Assembly: GCA_021791195.1 (NCBI GenBank) | Contig: JAJYXB010000022.1 | Span: forward strand, 186,298 to 250,297 | Direction of reading: 5' to 3' | From: Actinomycetes bacterium | Lineage (GTDB): Bacteria > Actinomycetota > Thermoleophilia > BMS3ABIN01 | Length of the DNA stretch: 64,000 bases | Part shown: piece after piece, positions 39,282-49,194 of the stretch | Position numbering within the stretch: the first letter of the stretch is position 1 | Layout of the letters: each line of letters starts with the position of its first letter | The notes under the pieces: model-generated | Seen by the model: only the letters and a program-made list of their open reading frames with translations | Databases searched by the model: none | What the model was told of the DNA's origin: nothing | Position numbers and translations under genes: made by a program

Positions 39282-40355
39282 ATGAACCGAGAGATCCAGC
39301 AGGACAACCGAAAATCAGGCAGGGGCTCACGCGTGGTGCTGGCCCTGGATGCCATGGGCGGCGATTTCGCTCCGGTCGAGGTGGTGATGGGCGCCGCCGC
39401 CGTGGCCGGGCCGGAGCTGGCGATCACGCTCACCGGCCGCGGCGAGGAGATCGAGCGGGTGCTGGCGGATGCGGAGCCGGCCGCCCGCCGGCACATCAGC
39501 ATCGTCGAGGCGCCGGAGACGATCGGTTTTGACGAGGAGCCGGCCAGGGCCGTGCGCGCCAAGGAAAACTCGTCGCTGGTGGCGGCCTGCCGCGAGGTGG
39601 CCGAGGGCCGCGCCGACGGCGCTGTCTCCGCCGGAAATACCGGCGCGATGCTGGCGGCGGCGATGATCAAGCTCAGGCGCATCAAGGGGCTCAAGCGGCC
39701 GGGGCTCTGCGCCGTGTTGCCGACGCCTGGCAGGCCCACCGTCTTCATCGATGTCGGCGCCAACGCCGAAGTGCGGCCGGTGCACCTACTGGAGTTCGCC
39801 AATATGGCCAGCATCTTCGCCGGGGAGGTGCTGGAGGTGAAAAATCCCACCGTGGGGCTGGTCTCCATCGGCGAGGAATCGGTGAAGGGCAACGAGCTGG
39901 TGCTGGAGGCGCACCGGCTGATGGCCGCCTCGCCGCAGCTCAACTTTTACGGCAACGTCGAGGGACGGGATATCGTTCGCAACGTCGTCGATGTGGTGGT
40001 CACCGACGGCTTCACCGGCAACGTCTGCCTGAAGCTGATGGAGAGTACATCATCACTTATCGTCGAAGAAGTCAAAAAGGCGGCGCGGCGCAGCCTGCTG
40101 GCCAAGATCGGCGGCGCGCTGCTGAAGCGCGAGCTGAACGACTTCAGGAAGAGCATCGACACCGAGGAGTTCGGTGGCGCCTATCTGCTGGGCGTGCGCG
40201 GACTGGTCGTCGTCTGCCATGGCAACTCCAGCCGCAAGGCGATCGCCAGCGCGCTCGGGTACGCCGCCCGCGCCTCACGCCAGAATCTAACCGGCAAGCT
40301 GCAGGAGCGCATCGCGGGCCTGGCGGCGCAGCCGGCAAAGGCCGGGGACCGGTAG
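39282..40355 (+). CDS. plsX: Phosphate acyltransferase PlsX
   Basis: 357 residues. Converts acyl-ACP to acyl-phosphate for PlsY, the first step of phospholipid synthesis in most Gram-positives. Signature LALDAMGGDFAPVEVV at residues 20-35 and SAGNTGAMLAAAM; the C-terminal LLGVRGLVVVCHGNS is typical. Start ATG 39282 has no strong ribosome-binding site. Followed by acpP, as usual. Confidence 0.95.
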   Translation: MNREIQQDNRKSGRGSRVVLALDAMGGDFAPVEVVMGAAAVAGPELAITLTGRGEEIERVLADAEPAARRHISIVEAPETIGFDEEPARAVRAKENSSLVAACREVAEGRADGAVSAGNTGAMLAAAMIKLRRIKGLKRPGLCAVLPTPGRPTVFIDVGANAEVRPVHLLEFANMASIFAGEVLEVKNPTVGLVSIGEESVKGNELVLEAHRLMAASPQLNFYGNVEGRDIVRNVVDVVVTDGFTGNVCLKLMESTSSLIVEEVKKAARRSLLAKIGGALLKRELNDFRKSIDTEEFGGAYLLGVRGLVVVCHGNSSRKAIASALGYAARASRQNLTGKLQERIAGLAAQPAKAGDR

Positions 40356-40434
40356 GTGCTCCGTCGGGACGCGTGGCTTCGGCGGCCCGCCCGGCGGTCT
40401 TTGCCCTTCCCGGCGCCGTCTGCTGGCGCCGGTT

Positions 40435-40463
40435 TTGAAAAAACCGGTCCGGCATGGTAGATT
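40435..40463 (+). promoter_or_regulatory. Promoter of acpP
   Basis: TTGAAA, 17 nt and TAGATT, 49 nt before acpP. A second -10-like TACAAT lies at 40483-40488. The -35 falls inside a small stem CCGGTTTT/AAAACCGG. Confidence 0.55.
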
Positions 40464-40511
40464 CACCCGGATAAAACTCCGCTACAATCTCAGGCAACCG
40501 GAGGTTTTTGC

Positions 40512-40751
40512 ATGACCAAAGAGGAAATTTTCGATCAGCTCAAGGAGATGCTGGTGGAACAGCTGGGCGTCGACGAGGCCGACATCACCATGAAAGCGTC
40601 CTTCCAGGACGATCTGGATGCCGACTCCCTGGACCTGGTCGAAGTAATCATGGAAATGGAAGACAAGTTTTCCGTCAAGATCTCTGACGAGGAGGCTGAG
40701 AAGATCCGCACGGTGGGGGAGGCCGTCGACTTCGTGGCGGAGCGCGTTTAG
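40512..40751 (+). CDS. acpP: Acyl carrier protein
   Basis: 79 residues, acidic, four-helix carrier. The phosphopantetheine site is Ser39 in DADSLDLVE. Strong GGAGG site. It carries acyl chains for fatty acid synthesis and supplies PlsX. Confidence 0.97.
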   Translation: MTKEEIFDQLKEMLVEQLGVDEADITMKASFQDDLDADSLDLVEVIMEMEDKFSVKISDEEAEKIRTVGEAVDFVAERV

Positions 40752-40783
40752 CCGGTTTTTCTAACAAGGAAGAACACAACCCT

Positions 40784-41470
40784 GTGACATCTCTCGCGGA
40801 ACTGGCCGCAAGGCTGACGCCGGAACTATCCCGGCAGGTTTTCACCCACTCCTCGTGGGTGGCGGAGAGGACTCTCTCATACGAGCGGCTTGAGTTCCTC
40901 GGTGACAGCGTCCTCGGACTCTGCATCAGCACCGACATCTGCCGCCGCTATCCTGATTACAACGAAGGCGAGCTGGCCAAGGTGCGCGCCTACGTTGTCA
41001 GCAGGTACACCTGTGCCAAGGTGGGCGCCGCGCTGGATCTGGCCGGGCGCCTGCAGGAATCTGCCGAGGAGCTCGAGGCGGCCAACGCCGCTTCGCTGGC
41101 AAGCAACGCCAATGTGCTGGCGGCGGTGCTGGAGGCGCTCATCGGCGCCCTCTATCTGCAGTTCGGCCTGGACGCGATCATGGACGCCGTCATCGACGCC
41201 TTCGATGAGCACATCGCCTATGCCGCCAGCGAACACGTCGACTACAAGACCGTGTTGCAGGAACACGTCGCCAAATTGGGGCAGGAGGTCACCTACAACG
41301 TGGTGGCGGCCGAGGGTCCGCCGCATGCGCGCACCTTTACCTCCGCGGTAAGCCTCGACGGTGAGCTGCTGGGCCGCGGCAGCGGCAAGACCAAGAAGGT
41401 TTCCCAGCAGGAAGCGGCGAAGGAAGCGCTGGACGTGCTGAGGGAGCGCAGGCAGGGTCCGGGCCGCTGA
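40784..41470 (+). CDS. rnc: Ribonuclease III
   Basis: 228 residues from GTG 40784. Catalytic signature ERLEFLGDSVLGL near residues 24-36, the second acidic cluster NVLAAVLEALIGALYL, and a C-terminal double-stranded RNA-binding domain (about 155-222, with GRGSGKTKKVSQQEAAKEAL). Cleaves rRNA precursors and structured mRNA. The acpP-rnc-smc-ftsY order is conserved widely. Confidence 0.96.
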   Translation: MTSLAELAARLTPELSRQVFTHSSWVAERTLSYERLEFLGDSVLGLCISTDICRRYPDYNEGELAKVRAYVVSRYTCAKVGAALDLAGRLQESAEELEAANAASLASNANVLAAVLEALIGALYLQFGLDAIMDAVIDAFDEHIAYAASEHVDYKTVLQEHVAKLGQEVTYNVVAAEGPPHARTFTSAVSLDGELLGRGSGKTKKVSQQEAAKEALDVLRERRQGPGR

Positions 41471-41533
41471 AACGCCGGGCGGGAGGCAGTTTCCGGTGAG
41501 GGTGTCTGAGGATACAGGTTGGAAAGGAGACCG

Positions 41534-44500
41534 ATGTTCCTGAAGTCAGTGAAAGTCAGGGGCTTCAAGTCGTTCGCGCGCCCGGTAGAGTTTGCGCTGG
41601 AGCCGGGCATAACCGTAGTTGTCGGCCCCAACGGCAGCGGCAAGAGCAACATCGCCGATTCGGTTACGTGGGCGATGGGCGAGCAGAGTCCCTCGGCCGT
41701 GCGCGGCTCAAGCATGCAGGACGTCATCTTCTCCGGCAGCGACAAACTGTCGCCTGCGGGGATGGCTGAAGTCGAGTTGTTGCTGGACAACAGCAACGGC
41801 CAGATCCCGATCGAATTCTCCGAAGTGCTCATCTCGCGCCGCCTTTACCGCGACGGCGAAGGCGCCTATTTCATCAACAAGTCCCCCTGCCGGCTGATCG
41901 ATATCACCGAGCTGCTTTCCGACGCGGGCCTCGGTCAAAACACCCATTCGATCATCAGCCAGGGCCGGGTGGATGCCATCCTCGAAAGCAAGCCGGTGCA
42001 CCGCCGCGCCTACATCGAAGAAGCCGCCGGCCTGGGCAAGTACAAGAAGCGGCGCCACCGCGCCGAGCGCAAGCTCGATGCCGTGCGGCGCAATCTGGAG
42101 CGCCTCGCTGACGTCGAAGAAGAAGTGAGGTCAAATCTGAGGCCGCTGAAGCGCCAGGCGACGGCGGCCGAGCGCTCCGCGCGGCTGGAGCAGCAGATCG
42201 CCGAGGCCGAGAGCCGCATGATCAAGGGCCGGCTCGCGGCGCTGACAGCCGAGCTTGCTCTTTCCGAGGACCAGGCCAGCCAGGCGGGCGCCCGCCGCGG
42301 CGAACTGGAAGCGCGGCTGGCCGCGACGGCGGCCGAGCGGCGCCAGACAGAAGAGATGCTGTCCGGATCGCTGCGGCGCCATCAGGAGCTGGCGTCCCGG
42401 TTTTACGGGCTGAAGTCACGCCAGGAGAACCTCGGCGGCCGGCGGGAAGCCACCGCCCGCCGTCTGGAGATGCTGGAGGTGGCGGCCAGGCGCGCCGGAG
42501 CGCGGCGCGAGAATTTAAACGGCCAGATCGCCCGCGTCAGCGCCGAGCTCGAACGTGCCGGGGAGGAGCGCGGCGCCGATCATGCGCAGCTAGCGCGGGT
42601 CGACGATGAGCTGCGGGCGCAGCAGGCCGAACTGGACCGGGTCGAGGCCGAACTGGACCGCCGCCGCCGGGCCGGTGAGGAGAAGACGCGCCGGGTCGGC
42701 GAGCTCGGGGCGCTCAAGGACCGCTTTGGCCACCAGATCGAATATCTTTCCCAGCGCCAGGAGAAACTGGCCGGAATGATCGAGCGCGCGGTGCTCGAGG
42801 CCGATGCGCGCCGCCGCGAACTGGCGGCGCTGGCCGAGCAGGCGCGTGGCGAAGCGGAGCGCATGGCTGAGTGGCACGACCGCGCCAGCCGGGCGGAAGC
42901 GGCGATCAAGCGGATCACGGCGCGCCGGGACGAGGCCGATGCCCGCCGCGAACAGGCGGCGCTGGAGCTGCGCCGGGTCGAGGAGGACCTGAAGATCGCC
43001 AAGGCGCGGTTGACCTTTATCGGCGAGAGTGACCGCGACCGCGCCGGCCTGCCGGCTGCCGCCAAAAAGCTTTCTGAAGAAAACGGCGTGAAGGCGCTGG
43101 TTAGCGTCGTCGAGGTCGATCCCGGCTATGAGCGGGCCGTGTCCGCGGTGCTTGGCAACATCCTGTTCGCCCTCGCCGCCAGTGATTTTGAGCATGCCCA
43201 CCAGATGCTGCGTACGGTGATGGCAGCCGAGCTGGGCGGGGTCGAGATCGTCCTTCCGGGGGAGGCTGCCGGTTTCGAGCGGATCCCCGGTGAAGATTAT
43301 CTGATCGATCACGTGCGCATCCCGGAGGAGTGGCTGCCCTACGTCGCGGAGACGCTTGCCAGCGTGCGGGTGGCCGAGGATGCCGAAGATATCGCCGCTG
43401 CCGGTGGCCTGGGCGCCTCCGGCACCTGGGTGACGCGCGACGGCGTCCTGTTCAGCGCCGGCCGGCGGCTGCTCAGCTATCAGGCCGACCTGCCTTCGTC
43501 GGTGCTGCTGAAGCATCGCAACGAGCGCCGGCAGCTGGAGCAGGAGCGGGCGGCGGCCGAGGCAGTCTGCGCCGGGCTGAAGGAGCGTCTGCATGCGCTG
43601 GGTCCGGAGCTGGAAGAGGCGGAACGGGAGCGGCTGGAGGCCGAGAAAGCGCTGCGGGACGTGCTGCAGGAGCGCCGCGATGCCGAGGGCAACGCAGCCG
43701 CCACGCAGCGGCAGCAGCGCGTGCTGGAGCAGGAGATCGAGCTGAAGGAAGCCAGCTGCGGACATCTGCGGGCCGAGCTGGCCAGGCTGGACGAGGAACT
43801 GGCTGAAGCCGGCACACGGCTGCGCGAGACCGAGGAGTCCCTGGAAGAAATGCAGCGGGCCGCTGGCGGCGCGGACGGTGAAGGCGAAGAGTCCCTGGCC
43901 GCTGCCAGGCTGTCACTTTCCCAAAAAGTTACCGAGCTCAAAATAACCGCGGCGCGGGTGCGCGAGCGCCAGCGGGTCGCCGATCAGGCGCTGGAGCGGT
44001 CCCGGCCGGTGCTGGGCCGGCTCGAGGACGAACTTCGGGCGATCACGTTCCAGATGGAGGCCTACCTCCGGCTGGCGCCGGTATGCGCCATGCTGCTGGA
44101 CAGGATCGAGCGCATCGCGGGCGTGTTCGACGGCGTCGCCGGCGGGCTGGAAGCGACACTGAAAGAAAGCGAGGAGCTGGCGGACCGTCATTCCTCGAGC
44201 CTGCGCGAGCTTTCCACCGCCGAGGCGGAGCTGCAGCAGGAGCTGAGCCGGGCAAGCAACTCCAGCACCGACTGCGAGGTCCAGGTCGCCAAGCTGCGGG
44301 ATCAGGTGGCGGACCATGAGGCGCGCCTGATAAAACTTTGCGAGCGCTTTCCGGAAGCGGGCCTGGAGGACGCCGAGGCCGCCGCCGCGGAGGAGCTGGA
44401 CGCCGTCGAGGAGCAGATCGAGCGGCTCATCCGCCGCCGCGAACTGATCGGTCCGGTCAATCCGCTGGCGCAGCAGGAATATGAGGAGATGCTCGAGCGG

Positions 44501-45235
44501 CAGCGCTTCCTCGACGAGCAGCGTTCCGATCTGGAGCGCAGTCTCAAGGAGCTTTCCGGCCTGATTGGCGAGCTGACCGAGCGGATTGAATCCGACTTTG
44601 CCACCACTTTCGCCGCGGTGCGCGATCACTTCGCGGATGTGGTGGGCACGCTCTTCCCGGGAGGCGAGGGCAGGCTTACCCTCACGGAACCAGTGGCGCC
44701 GGCGGCGGATCTGGAAGGGGACGGGGAAACGGGCGGCGCCGGCGATGAAGCAGAGGCCGGCGCAGCGGCGGAAGATGACTGGGCGGCCAGCCGTTCCGGC
44801 GACCAGCGCGGCATCGAGATCTCGGTCAAGCCCGCCCGCAAGGCGTTGCGGAACCTGTCGCTGCTTTCCGGTGGCGAGCGTTCGCTGGTGGCGATCGCGT
44901 TTCTGTTTGCCATCTTCCTGGCGCGGCCGGCGCCGTTTTACATCCTCGATGAGGTGGAGGCGGCGCTCGATGACGTCAATATCACGCGCCTGCTGAACAT
45001 GCTCAGGCGTTACCAGCACAAGACGCAGTTCATCGTCATCACCCACCAGAAGCGCACCATGGAATGCGCCGATGTCCTCTACGGCGTCAGCATGGGTGCG
45101 GACGGCACTTCCAAGGTCCTGTCGCGGCGGATGGACCAGCATGGCGAGGGCGATGTTCCGGGCAGCGATCGTGACGACGCGGCCACCGGAGCCGCAGACG
45201 CCACGGAACCCGAAGCCGCGGCGCTGGCCGGATAG
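41534..45235 (+). CDS. smc: Chromosome segregation protein SMC
   Basis: 1233 residues from ATG 41534 (GGAAAGGAG just before). N-terminal Walker A GPNGSGKSN, long coiled coils on both sides of a hinge (about 500-650, beginning NGVKALVSVVEV), then the ABC signature LSLLSGGERSL and Walker B FYILDEVEAALDD. It loads on DNA with ScpA/ScpB, which are not in this window. An acidic insertion (about 1055-1095) precedes the signature and the C-terminus is an alanine/aspartate-rich tail, both longer than usual. Confidence 0.96.
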   Translation: MFLKSVKVRGFKSFARPVEFALEPGITVVVGPNGSGKSNIADSVTWAMGEQSPSAVRGSSMQDVIFSGSDKLSPAGMAEVELLLDNSNGQIPIEFSEVLISRRLYRDGEGAYFINKSPCRLIDITELLSDAGLGQNTHSIISQGRVDAILESKPVHRRAYIEEAAGLGKYKKRRHRAERKLDAVRRNLERLADVEEEVRSNLRPLKRQATAAERSARLEQQIAEAESRMIKGRLAALTAELALSEDQASQAGARRGELEARLAATAAERRQTEEMLSGSLRRHQELASRFYGLKSRQENLGGRREATARRLEMLEVAARRAGARRENLNGQIARVSAELERAGEERGADHAQLARVDDELRAQQAELDRVEAELDRRRRAGEEKTRRVGELGALKDRFGHQIEYLSQRQEKLAGMIERAVLEADARRRELAALAEQARGEAERMAEWHDRASRAEAAIKRITARRDEADARREQAALELRRVEEDLKIAKARLTFIGESDRDRAGLPAAAKKLSEENGVKALVSVVEVDPGYERAVSAVLGNILFALAASDFEHAHQMLRTVMAAELGGVEIVLPGEAAGFERIPGEDYLIDHVRIPEEWLPYVAETLASVRVAEDAEDIAAAGGLGASGTWVTRDGVLFSAGRRLLSYQADLPSSVLLKHRNERRQLEQERAAAEAVCAGLKERLHALGPELEEAERERLEAEKALRDVLQERRDAEGNAAATQRQQRVLEQEIELKEASCGHLRAELARLDEELAEAGTRLRETEESLEEMQRAAGGADGEGEESLAAARLSLSQKVTELKITAARVRERQRVADQALERSRPVLGRLEDELRAITFQMEAYLRLAPVCAMLLDRIERIAGVFDGVAGGLEATLKESEELADRHSSSLRELSTAEAELQQELSRASNSSTDCEVQVAKLRDQVADHEARLIKLCERFPEAGLEDAEAAAAEELDAVEEQIERLIRRRELIGPVNPLAQQEYEEMLERQRFLDEQRSDLERSLKELSGLIGELTERIESDFATTFAAVRDHFADVVGTLFPGGEGRLTLTEPVAPAADLEGDGETGGAGDEAEAGAAAEDDWAASRSGDQRGIEISVKPARKALRNLSLLSGGERSLVAIAFLFAIFLARPAPFYILDEVEAALDDVNITRLLNMLRRYQHKTQFIVITHQKRTMECADVLYGVSMGADGTSKVLSRRMDQHGEGDVPGSDRDDAATGAADATEPEAAALAG

Positions 45236-45238
45236 ACC

Positions 45239-46234
45239 ATGGCAAAAACCTGGCATGAAGTCTTCAAGGGCCTGGAGGGCGAGGCGCCGGCAGCCGCGGT
45301 GGAGGAAGAAGCCGCGGGCGGCAGGAAAGGCGGCTGGCTGCGCCGGCTCAGGGAGGGGCTTTCCAAGAGCCGCCAGACAATGCAGCAGCAGCTGTCGGCG
45401 ATCATGTTCGACAAGCTGGATGCGGATGTCTGGGAGCAGATAGAGGAAACACTCATTTTTGCCGATTGCGGCGTCGCCAGCACGGTGGAGATCGTTGACC
45501 GGCTGGAGACGGCGGCCAACGAGGGCCGGATCAGCGACCGGGAGCAGTTCAACCATGAGCTGGAGCAGGCACTGGTTGACATGTTCGCCGCCGGCGACGA
45601 CCGCATCGATGTCTCCCATCAGCCATCCATCATCCTGATAGTCGGTGTCAATGGCACCGGCAAGACCACCACGATCGGCAAGATCGCCCACCACCTGAAG
45701 CGCGAGGGCAAGAGCGTGCTGCTGGCCGCCGGCGACACCTTCCGCGCCGCCGCGATCGAGCAGCTGATGGAATGGGGCAAGCGAGTCGACGTCCCCGTAA
45801 TCAGGCAGGAGCATGGCAGCGACCCCGGCGCCGTGGTTTTCGACGCCATCGCCGCCGCCCGTGCCCGCGGCATCGATGTGGTGATCGTCGACACCGCCGG
45901 CCGCCTGCACACCCAGGTGCCGTTGATGGAGGAGCTGAAAAAAATTCACCGGGTCATCGCCAAACAGGTCCCGGATGCGCCGCATGAGGTGCTGCTGACT
46001 GTCGATGCCACCACCGGGCAGAACGGCCTCATCCAGGCGCGCCTGTTCGGCCAGGCGGTCGACGTGTCCGGCGTAATCCTCACGAAGCTGGACGGCACCG
46101 CCAAAGGTGGCATCGCGGTGGCGATCTCGCACGAACTCGGCCTGGCGGTCAAGCTGATCGGCGTGGGAGAGCAGATGGAGGATCTGCGGCCCTTCGACCC
46201 GCTTGATTTTGCCCGGGCGCTGCTGGAGGAATAA
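45239..46234 (+). CDS. ftsY: Signal recognition particle receptor FtsY
   Basis: 331 residues, 3 nt after smc. A short acidic N-terminal region, four-helix N domain, then the G domain with GVNGTGKTTTIGK (G1), DTAGRLHTQ (G3) and TKLDGTAKGG (G4). The closing GVGEQMEDLRPFDP is the FtsY signature. It docks SRP-ribosome complexes at the membrane. Confidence 0.96.
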   Translation: MAKTWHEVFKGLEGEAPAAAVEEEAAGGRKGGWLRRLREGLSKSRQTMQQQLSAIMFDKLDADVWEQIEETLIFADCGVASTVEIVDRLETAANEGRISDREQFNHELEQALVDMFAAGDDRIDVSHQPSIILIVGVNGTGKTTTIGKIAHHLKREGKSVLLAAGDTFRAAAIEQLMEWGKRVDVPVIRQEHGSDPGAVVFDAIAAARARGIDVVIVDTAGRLHTQVPLMEELKKIHRVIAKQVPDAPHEVLLTVDATTGQNGLIQARLFGQAVDVSGVILTKLDGTAKGGIAVAISHELGLAVKLIGVGEQMEDLRPFDPLDFARALLEE

Positions 46235-46282
46235 TCAGCCCGCGCGCGGTCCAGGGAACCGTCAACCCGATTGCCGCATGTC

Positions 46283-46311
46283 TTGACACGTCAATCCCTA
46301 GTTTCTAATAT
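46283..46311 (+). promoter_or_regulatory. Strong promoter upstream of ffh
   Basis: TTGACA (46283-46288), 17 nt and TAATAT (46306-46311). It is among the best matches in the window and lies about 290 nt before the ffh start. Confidence 0.75.
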
Positions 46312-46317
46312 TAGAGG

Positions 46318-46603
46318 TTGCTCATGCGGCGCCTGGCGCCGCACGGGATTCCAGGAGCAGCACCCGGATGGCGGTTTGCCGTCATCCGGCCAGGCTCCAG
46401 CTGAGGTTTGCGAGAACGGATAGTACGCGAAGCGGAAAGCGGATTGGCAGCGGCGAGGTTTTTGGCGGTATCATAGTGCCCTGGCTCGGGGCTGGCACCG
46501 GAGGGTGCCCGCGCCGGCATGCCTGCCTCCCCCGGTAGTTTCCCGTGCGCCCGTTTCGGGCATCAGCCAAGTTTATGAACGGCATCGATGAAACGCGGTA
46601 AGA
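46318..46603 (+). other. Long structured leader of ffh or a small RNA gene
   Basis: No ORF with a ribosome-binding site was found. Several hairpins follow the promoter: GCGGCG/CGCCGC near 46337, a 25-nt hairpin CCGGATG...CATCCGG (about 46367-46391), GGCACC/GGTGCC with a GGAG loop near 46494, and GCCCG/CGGGC near 46550. The order suggests an autonomous structured RNA or a regulated 5' UTR. The SRP RNA core (GGAAGG..AGCAG) is absent, so it is not ffs. Confidence 0.45.
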
Positions 46604-47932
46604 ATGTTTGACACATTGTCAGATAAGTTACAAAATGTGCTCGGCGGCCTGAAGGGACAGGGGCGGCTGAGCGAGGAAGACGTAAACAAGGCCATGCGTG
46701 AGATCCGCCTGGCGCTGCTGGAAGCGGACGTTAACTTCAAGGTAGTCAAGCAGTTCGTTGCCGCGGTGAAGGAGCGGGCCCTCGGCGAAGAGGTGACGGA
46801 AAGCCTGACGCCGGGCCAGCAGGTGGTGAAGATCGTCCACGAGGAGCTGGTGAAGCTGATGGGCGCCTCCTCGGCTAAGCTGAGCTTCTCGCCCAAGCCG
46901 CCGACCGTGGTGCTGATGGTGGGCCTGCAGGGTTCGGGCAAGACGACCACCTGCGCCAAGCTGGCCCGCAACCTGCTGTCGCAGGGCAAGCAGCCCGAGC
47001 TGGTCGCGGCCGACATCTACCGGCCGGCGGCCATCGAGCAGCTGAGGGTGCTGGGCGAGCAGGTGAAGGTGCCGGTCTTCACGATCGAGGGCAGCAACGA
47101 CGCGGTCAGGATCGCCAAAAAAGGCGTCGAGGACGCCGCCGCTGCCGGCCGCGACGTGGTTATCATCGACACCGCGGGCCGCCTGCACATCGACGAGAAG
47201 CTGATGGATGAGCTGGTGCAGATCCGCAGCCAGGTCAAACCGCACAACATCCTCCTGGTGCTGGATGCGATGACCGGCCAGGACGCGGTCAACGTCGCCG
47301 AGCAGTTCCAGCAGCAGGTCAACTTCGACGGGGTCGTCCTGACAAAGCTCGACGGCGACGCCCGCGGCGGCGCCGCACTTTCGGTGCGGGCGGTCACCGG
47401 CAAGCCGATCAAGTTCGCCTCCACCGGCGAGAAGATCCAGGATTTCGATTATTTCCATCCCGACCGGATGGCCAGCCGCATCCTCGGCATGGGCGACGTG
47501 CTCACCCTGATCGAGCGGGCGCAGGAGAACATCGACGAGAAGAAGGCGCGCGAGCTGGAGGCGAAGCTGCGCAAGGCGCAGTTCACGTTCGACGACTTCC
47601 TCGACCAGATGCAGAGCATGCGCAAGATGGGGCCGCTGGCAGGGATGCTGTCGATGATCCCCGGCATCCCCAAACAGCTGAAGTCGGCGCAGCTGGACGA
47701 GCGTGAGCTGGACCGCGTGGAGGCGATCATCCGCTCGATGACGCTGGATGAACGGCGCCATCCCGAGATCATCAACGGCAGCCGCCGCCGCCGGATCGCG
47801 GCTGGTAGTGGCACTAATATTCAGGCAGTCAACCAATTGATCAGCAAGTTCCGCCAGATGCAGAAGATGATGAAGCAGCTGGCCGGCGGCAAGATGAAAG
47901 GTCTGCCCCCGGAACTGCTGGGAAAGACATAA
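46604..47932 (+). CDS. ffh: Signal recognition particle protein Ffh
   Basis: 442 residues. N domain, then G domain with GLQGSGKTTTCAK, DTAGRLHID and TKLDGDARGG. The methionine-rich M domain (about 320-435) binds SRP RNA and signal peptides, with SMRKMGPLAGMLSMIPG and the conserved GSGT-like AGSGTNIQAVNQL. ATG 46604 has only a weak GGTAAG site. FtsY and Ffh lie 370 bp apart. Confidence 0.97.
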   Translation: MFDTLSDKLQNVLGGLKGQGRLSEEDVNKAMREIRLALLEADVNFKVVKQFVAAVKERALGEEVTESLTPGQQVVKIVHEELVKLMGASSAKLSFSPKPPTVVLMVGLQGSGKTTTCAKLARNLLSQGKQPELVAADIYRPAAIEQLRVLGEQVKVPVFTIEGSNDAVRIAKKGVEDAAAAGRDVVIIDTAGRLHIDEKLMDELVQIRSQVKPHNILLVLDAMTGQDAVNVAEQFQQQVNFDGVVLTKLDGDARGGAALSVRAVTGKPIKFASTGEKIQDFDYFHPDRMASRILGMGDVLTLIERAQENIDEKKARELEAKLRKAQFTFDDFLDQMQSMRKMGPLAGMLSMIPGIPKQLKSAQLDERELDRVEAIIRSMTLDERRHPEIINGSRRRRIAAGSGTNIQAVNQLISKFRQMQKMMKQLAGGKMKGLPPELLGKT

Positions 47933-47955
47933 ACCCGGGACACCATACGTTTTTT
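47931..47955. repeat. Partial copy of the AAACCCGGGACACC element
   Basis: The 14-mer AAACCCGGGACACC (47931-47944) is identical to 18155-18168. It is followed, like there, by a T-run (GTTTTTT), and it starts inside the ffh stop codon. No right arm is evident here, so it looks like half an element or one that has decayed. Confidence 0.55.
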
Positions 47956-48048
47956 CAGCAAGACGATCATGACGCGGCTGGCGCCGCCTGCGAAGTGGCG
48001 GCTGTGCCTGCGAATGATCGCCAGTGATGTCCAAAAGGAGGTGATTGA

Positions 48049-48294
48049 ATGGCGGTAAAGATGAGACTGAGCCGTGTCGGCCGCAAGAAGAAGCCGTTGT
48101 ACCGGATCGTCGTCGCCGATTCCCGTTCGCCAAGGGACGGCAAGGTGATCGAGAACATCGGCCGCTACGGTCCGCAGGACGAGCCGTCCTTCATCGAGAT
48201 CGATGAAGACAAGGCGCGTGACTGGTTGGCAAAGGGGGCCCAGCCGACGGAAACCGTGAGCAAGCTGCTGGCGGTCAAGGGGATCTCTAAGTAA
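48049..48294 (+). CDS. rpsP: 30S ribosomal protein S16
   Basis: 81 residues starting [21 protein letters not shown], behind a perfect AAAAGGAGGTGA. Typical rpsP-khpA-rimM-trmD-rplS operon leader gene. Confidence 0.97.
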   Translation: MAVKMRLSRVGRKKKPLYRIVVADSRSPRDGKVIENIGRYGPQDEPSFIEIDEDKARDWLAKGAQPTETVSKLLAVKGISK

Positions 48295-48348
48295 GGGCGC
48301 GCCTGGGACGCCCTTATCGAAACCGGTTAGGCGGAAACGGAGGAAGCA

Positions 48349-48579
48349 GTGAGAGAACTACTCGAGTACCTGGCCAAGTCCCTGGTGGACCATCCTGAGG
48401 ATGTGAAGGTGCAGGAGACCGAGACCGACACCACCGTGGTGCTGGAGCTGACGGTCGCCAAGGATGACATCGGCAAGGTGATCGGCAAGCAGGGCCGCAT
48501 TGCGCGCGCGCTGCGCACGATCGTCAAGGCGAGCGCGGTCAAGAACGGCAAGCGGGCCATCGTAGAGATTGTCGACTGA
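48349..48579 (+). CDS. khpA: KH-domain RNA-binding protein KhpA
   Basis: 76 residues from GTG 48349 (GGAGGAAG upstream). Single KH domain with the GKVIGKQGR (GxxG) loop at residues 45-53. It forms a heterodimer with KhpB in many Gram-positives and binds RNA. It commonly lies between rpsP and rimM. Confidence 0.93.
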   Translation: MRELLEYLAKSLVDHPEDVKVQETETDTTVVLELTVAKDDIGKVIGKQGRIARALRTIVKASAVKNGKRAIVEIVD

Positions 48580-48639
48580 GCGCAGGCAGAGCGATCCCTG
48601 CCGCGGGAATAGGCTTGCGTGCGGGATCCGGAGGCATTT

Positions 48640-49194
48640 GTGGTAATGGATGCAGATGGGGGAGAAACCAGTCTTAAAGGGGCGCCCGACTGGGTGCTCG
48701 TGGGCATGGTGAAACGCATTCACGGCCGCGAGGGGGAGATGCTGATCATGCCGCTCACCGATCGCAGCGACCGGTTTGAAGCGGGGGCGGAGCTTTATCT
48801 CGCCCGAAAACGCCGGCAGGAGCGCCTGCCGGTGAGAATTATCGCCATGCGCCGATCGGACCGCGGTCCGCTGGTGCGAATCGAGGGCTACGACTCGCAA
48901 GAGAAGGCGCAGGAGCTGTTCGGCGCTTCGCTGTTTGTCCCCGGCGCCGAGGTGGCGCCGGTCGGAGAGGATGCTTTCTTCGCCTTCCAGCTGGAAGGGC
49001 TGGAAGTGTATGCGGGCGGCGAGCGCGTCGGCAGCGTCAGCGCCGTCCACGAATCGCGCAAGGCAAATCCCTATCTCGAGATCGATCCGGGCGGCGACAG
49101 CGAAACCGTCTATATACCATTTGTCAGACAAGTAGTTCTATCGATCGATCTGGAAGCCGGCCGCATCGAGATCCCGGAAGGCTTCCTTGGCTGA
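48640..49194 (+). CDS. rimM: 16S rRNA processing protein RimM
   Basis: 184 residues if started at GTG 48640, which has GGAGG 5 nt upstream; GTG 48619 would add seven residues with no good site. The RimM N-terminal barrel ([17 protein letters not shown]) and PRC barrel domain ([19 protein letters not shown], ending YIPFVRQVV...DLEAGRIEI) are present. Binds S19 during 30S maturation. Overlaps trmD by 8 nt. Confidence 0.93.
   Translation: MVMDADGGETSLKGAPDWVLVGMVKRIHGREGEMLIMPLTDRSDRFEAGAELYLARKRRQERLPVRIIAMRRSDRGPLVRIEGYDSQEKAQELFGASLFVPGAEVAPVGEDAFFAFQLEGLEVYAGGERVGSVSAVHESRKANPYLEIDPGGDSETVYIPFVRQVVLSIDLEAGRIEIPEGFLG

Noticed and set aside
46318..46603. SRP RNA (ffs) or tmRNA in the ffh leader
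   Set aside because: The SRP RNA apical loop and its asymmetric internal loop are absent on both strands, and there is no tRNA-like 3' end.
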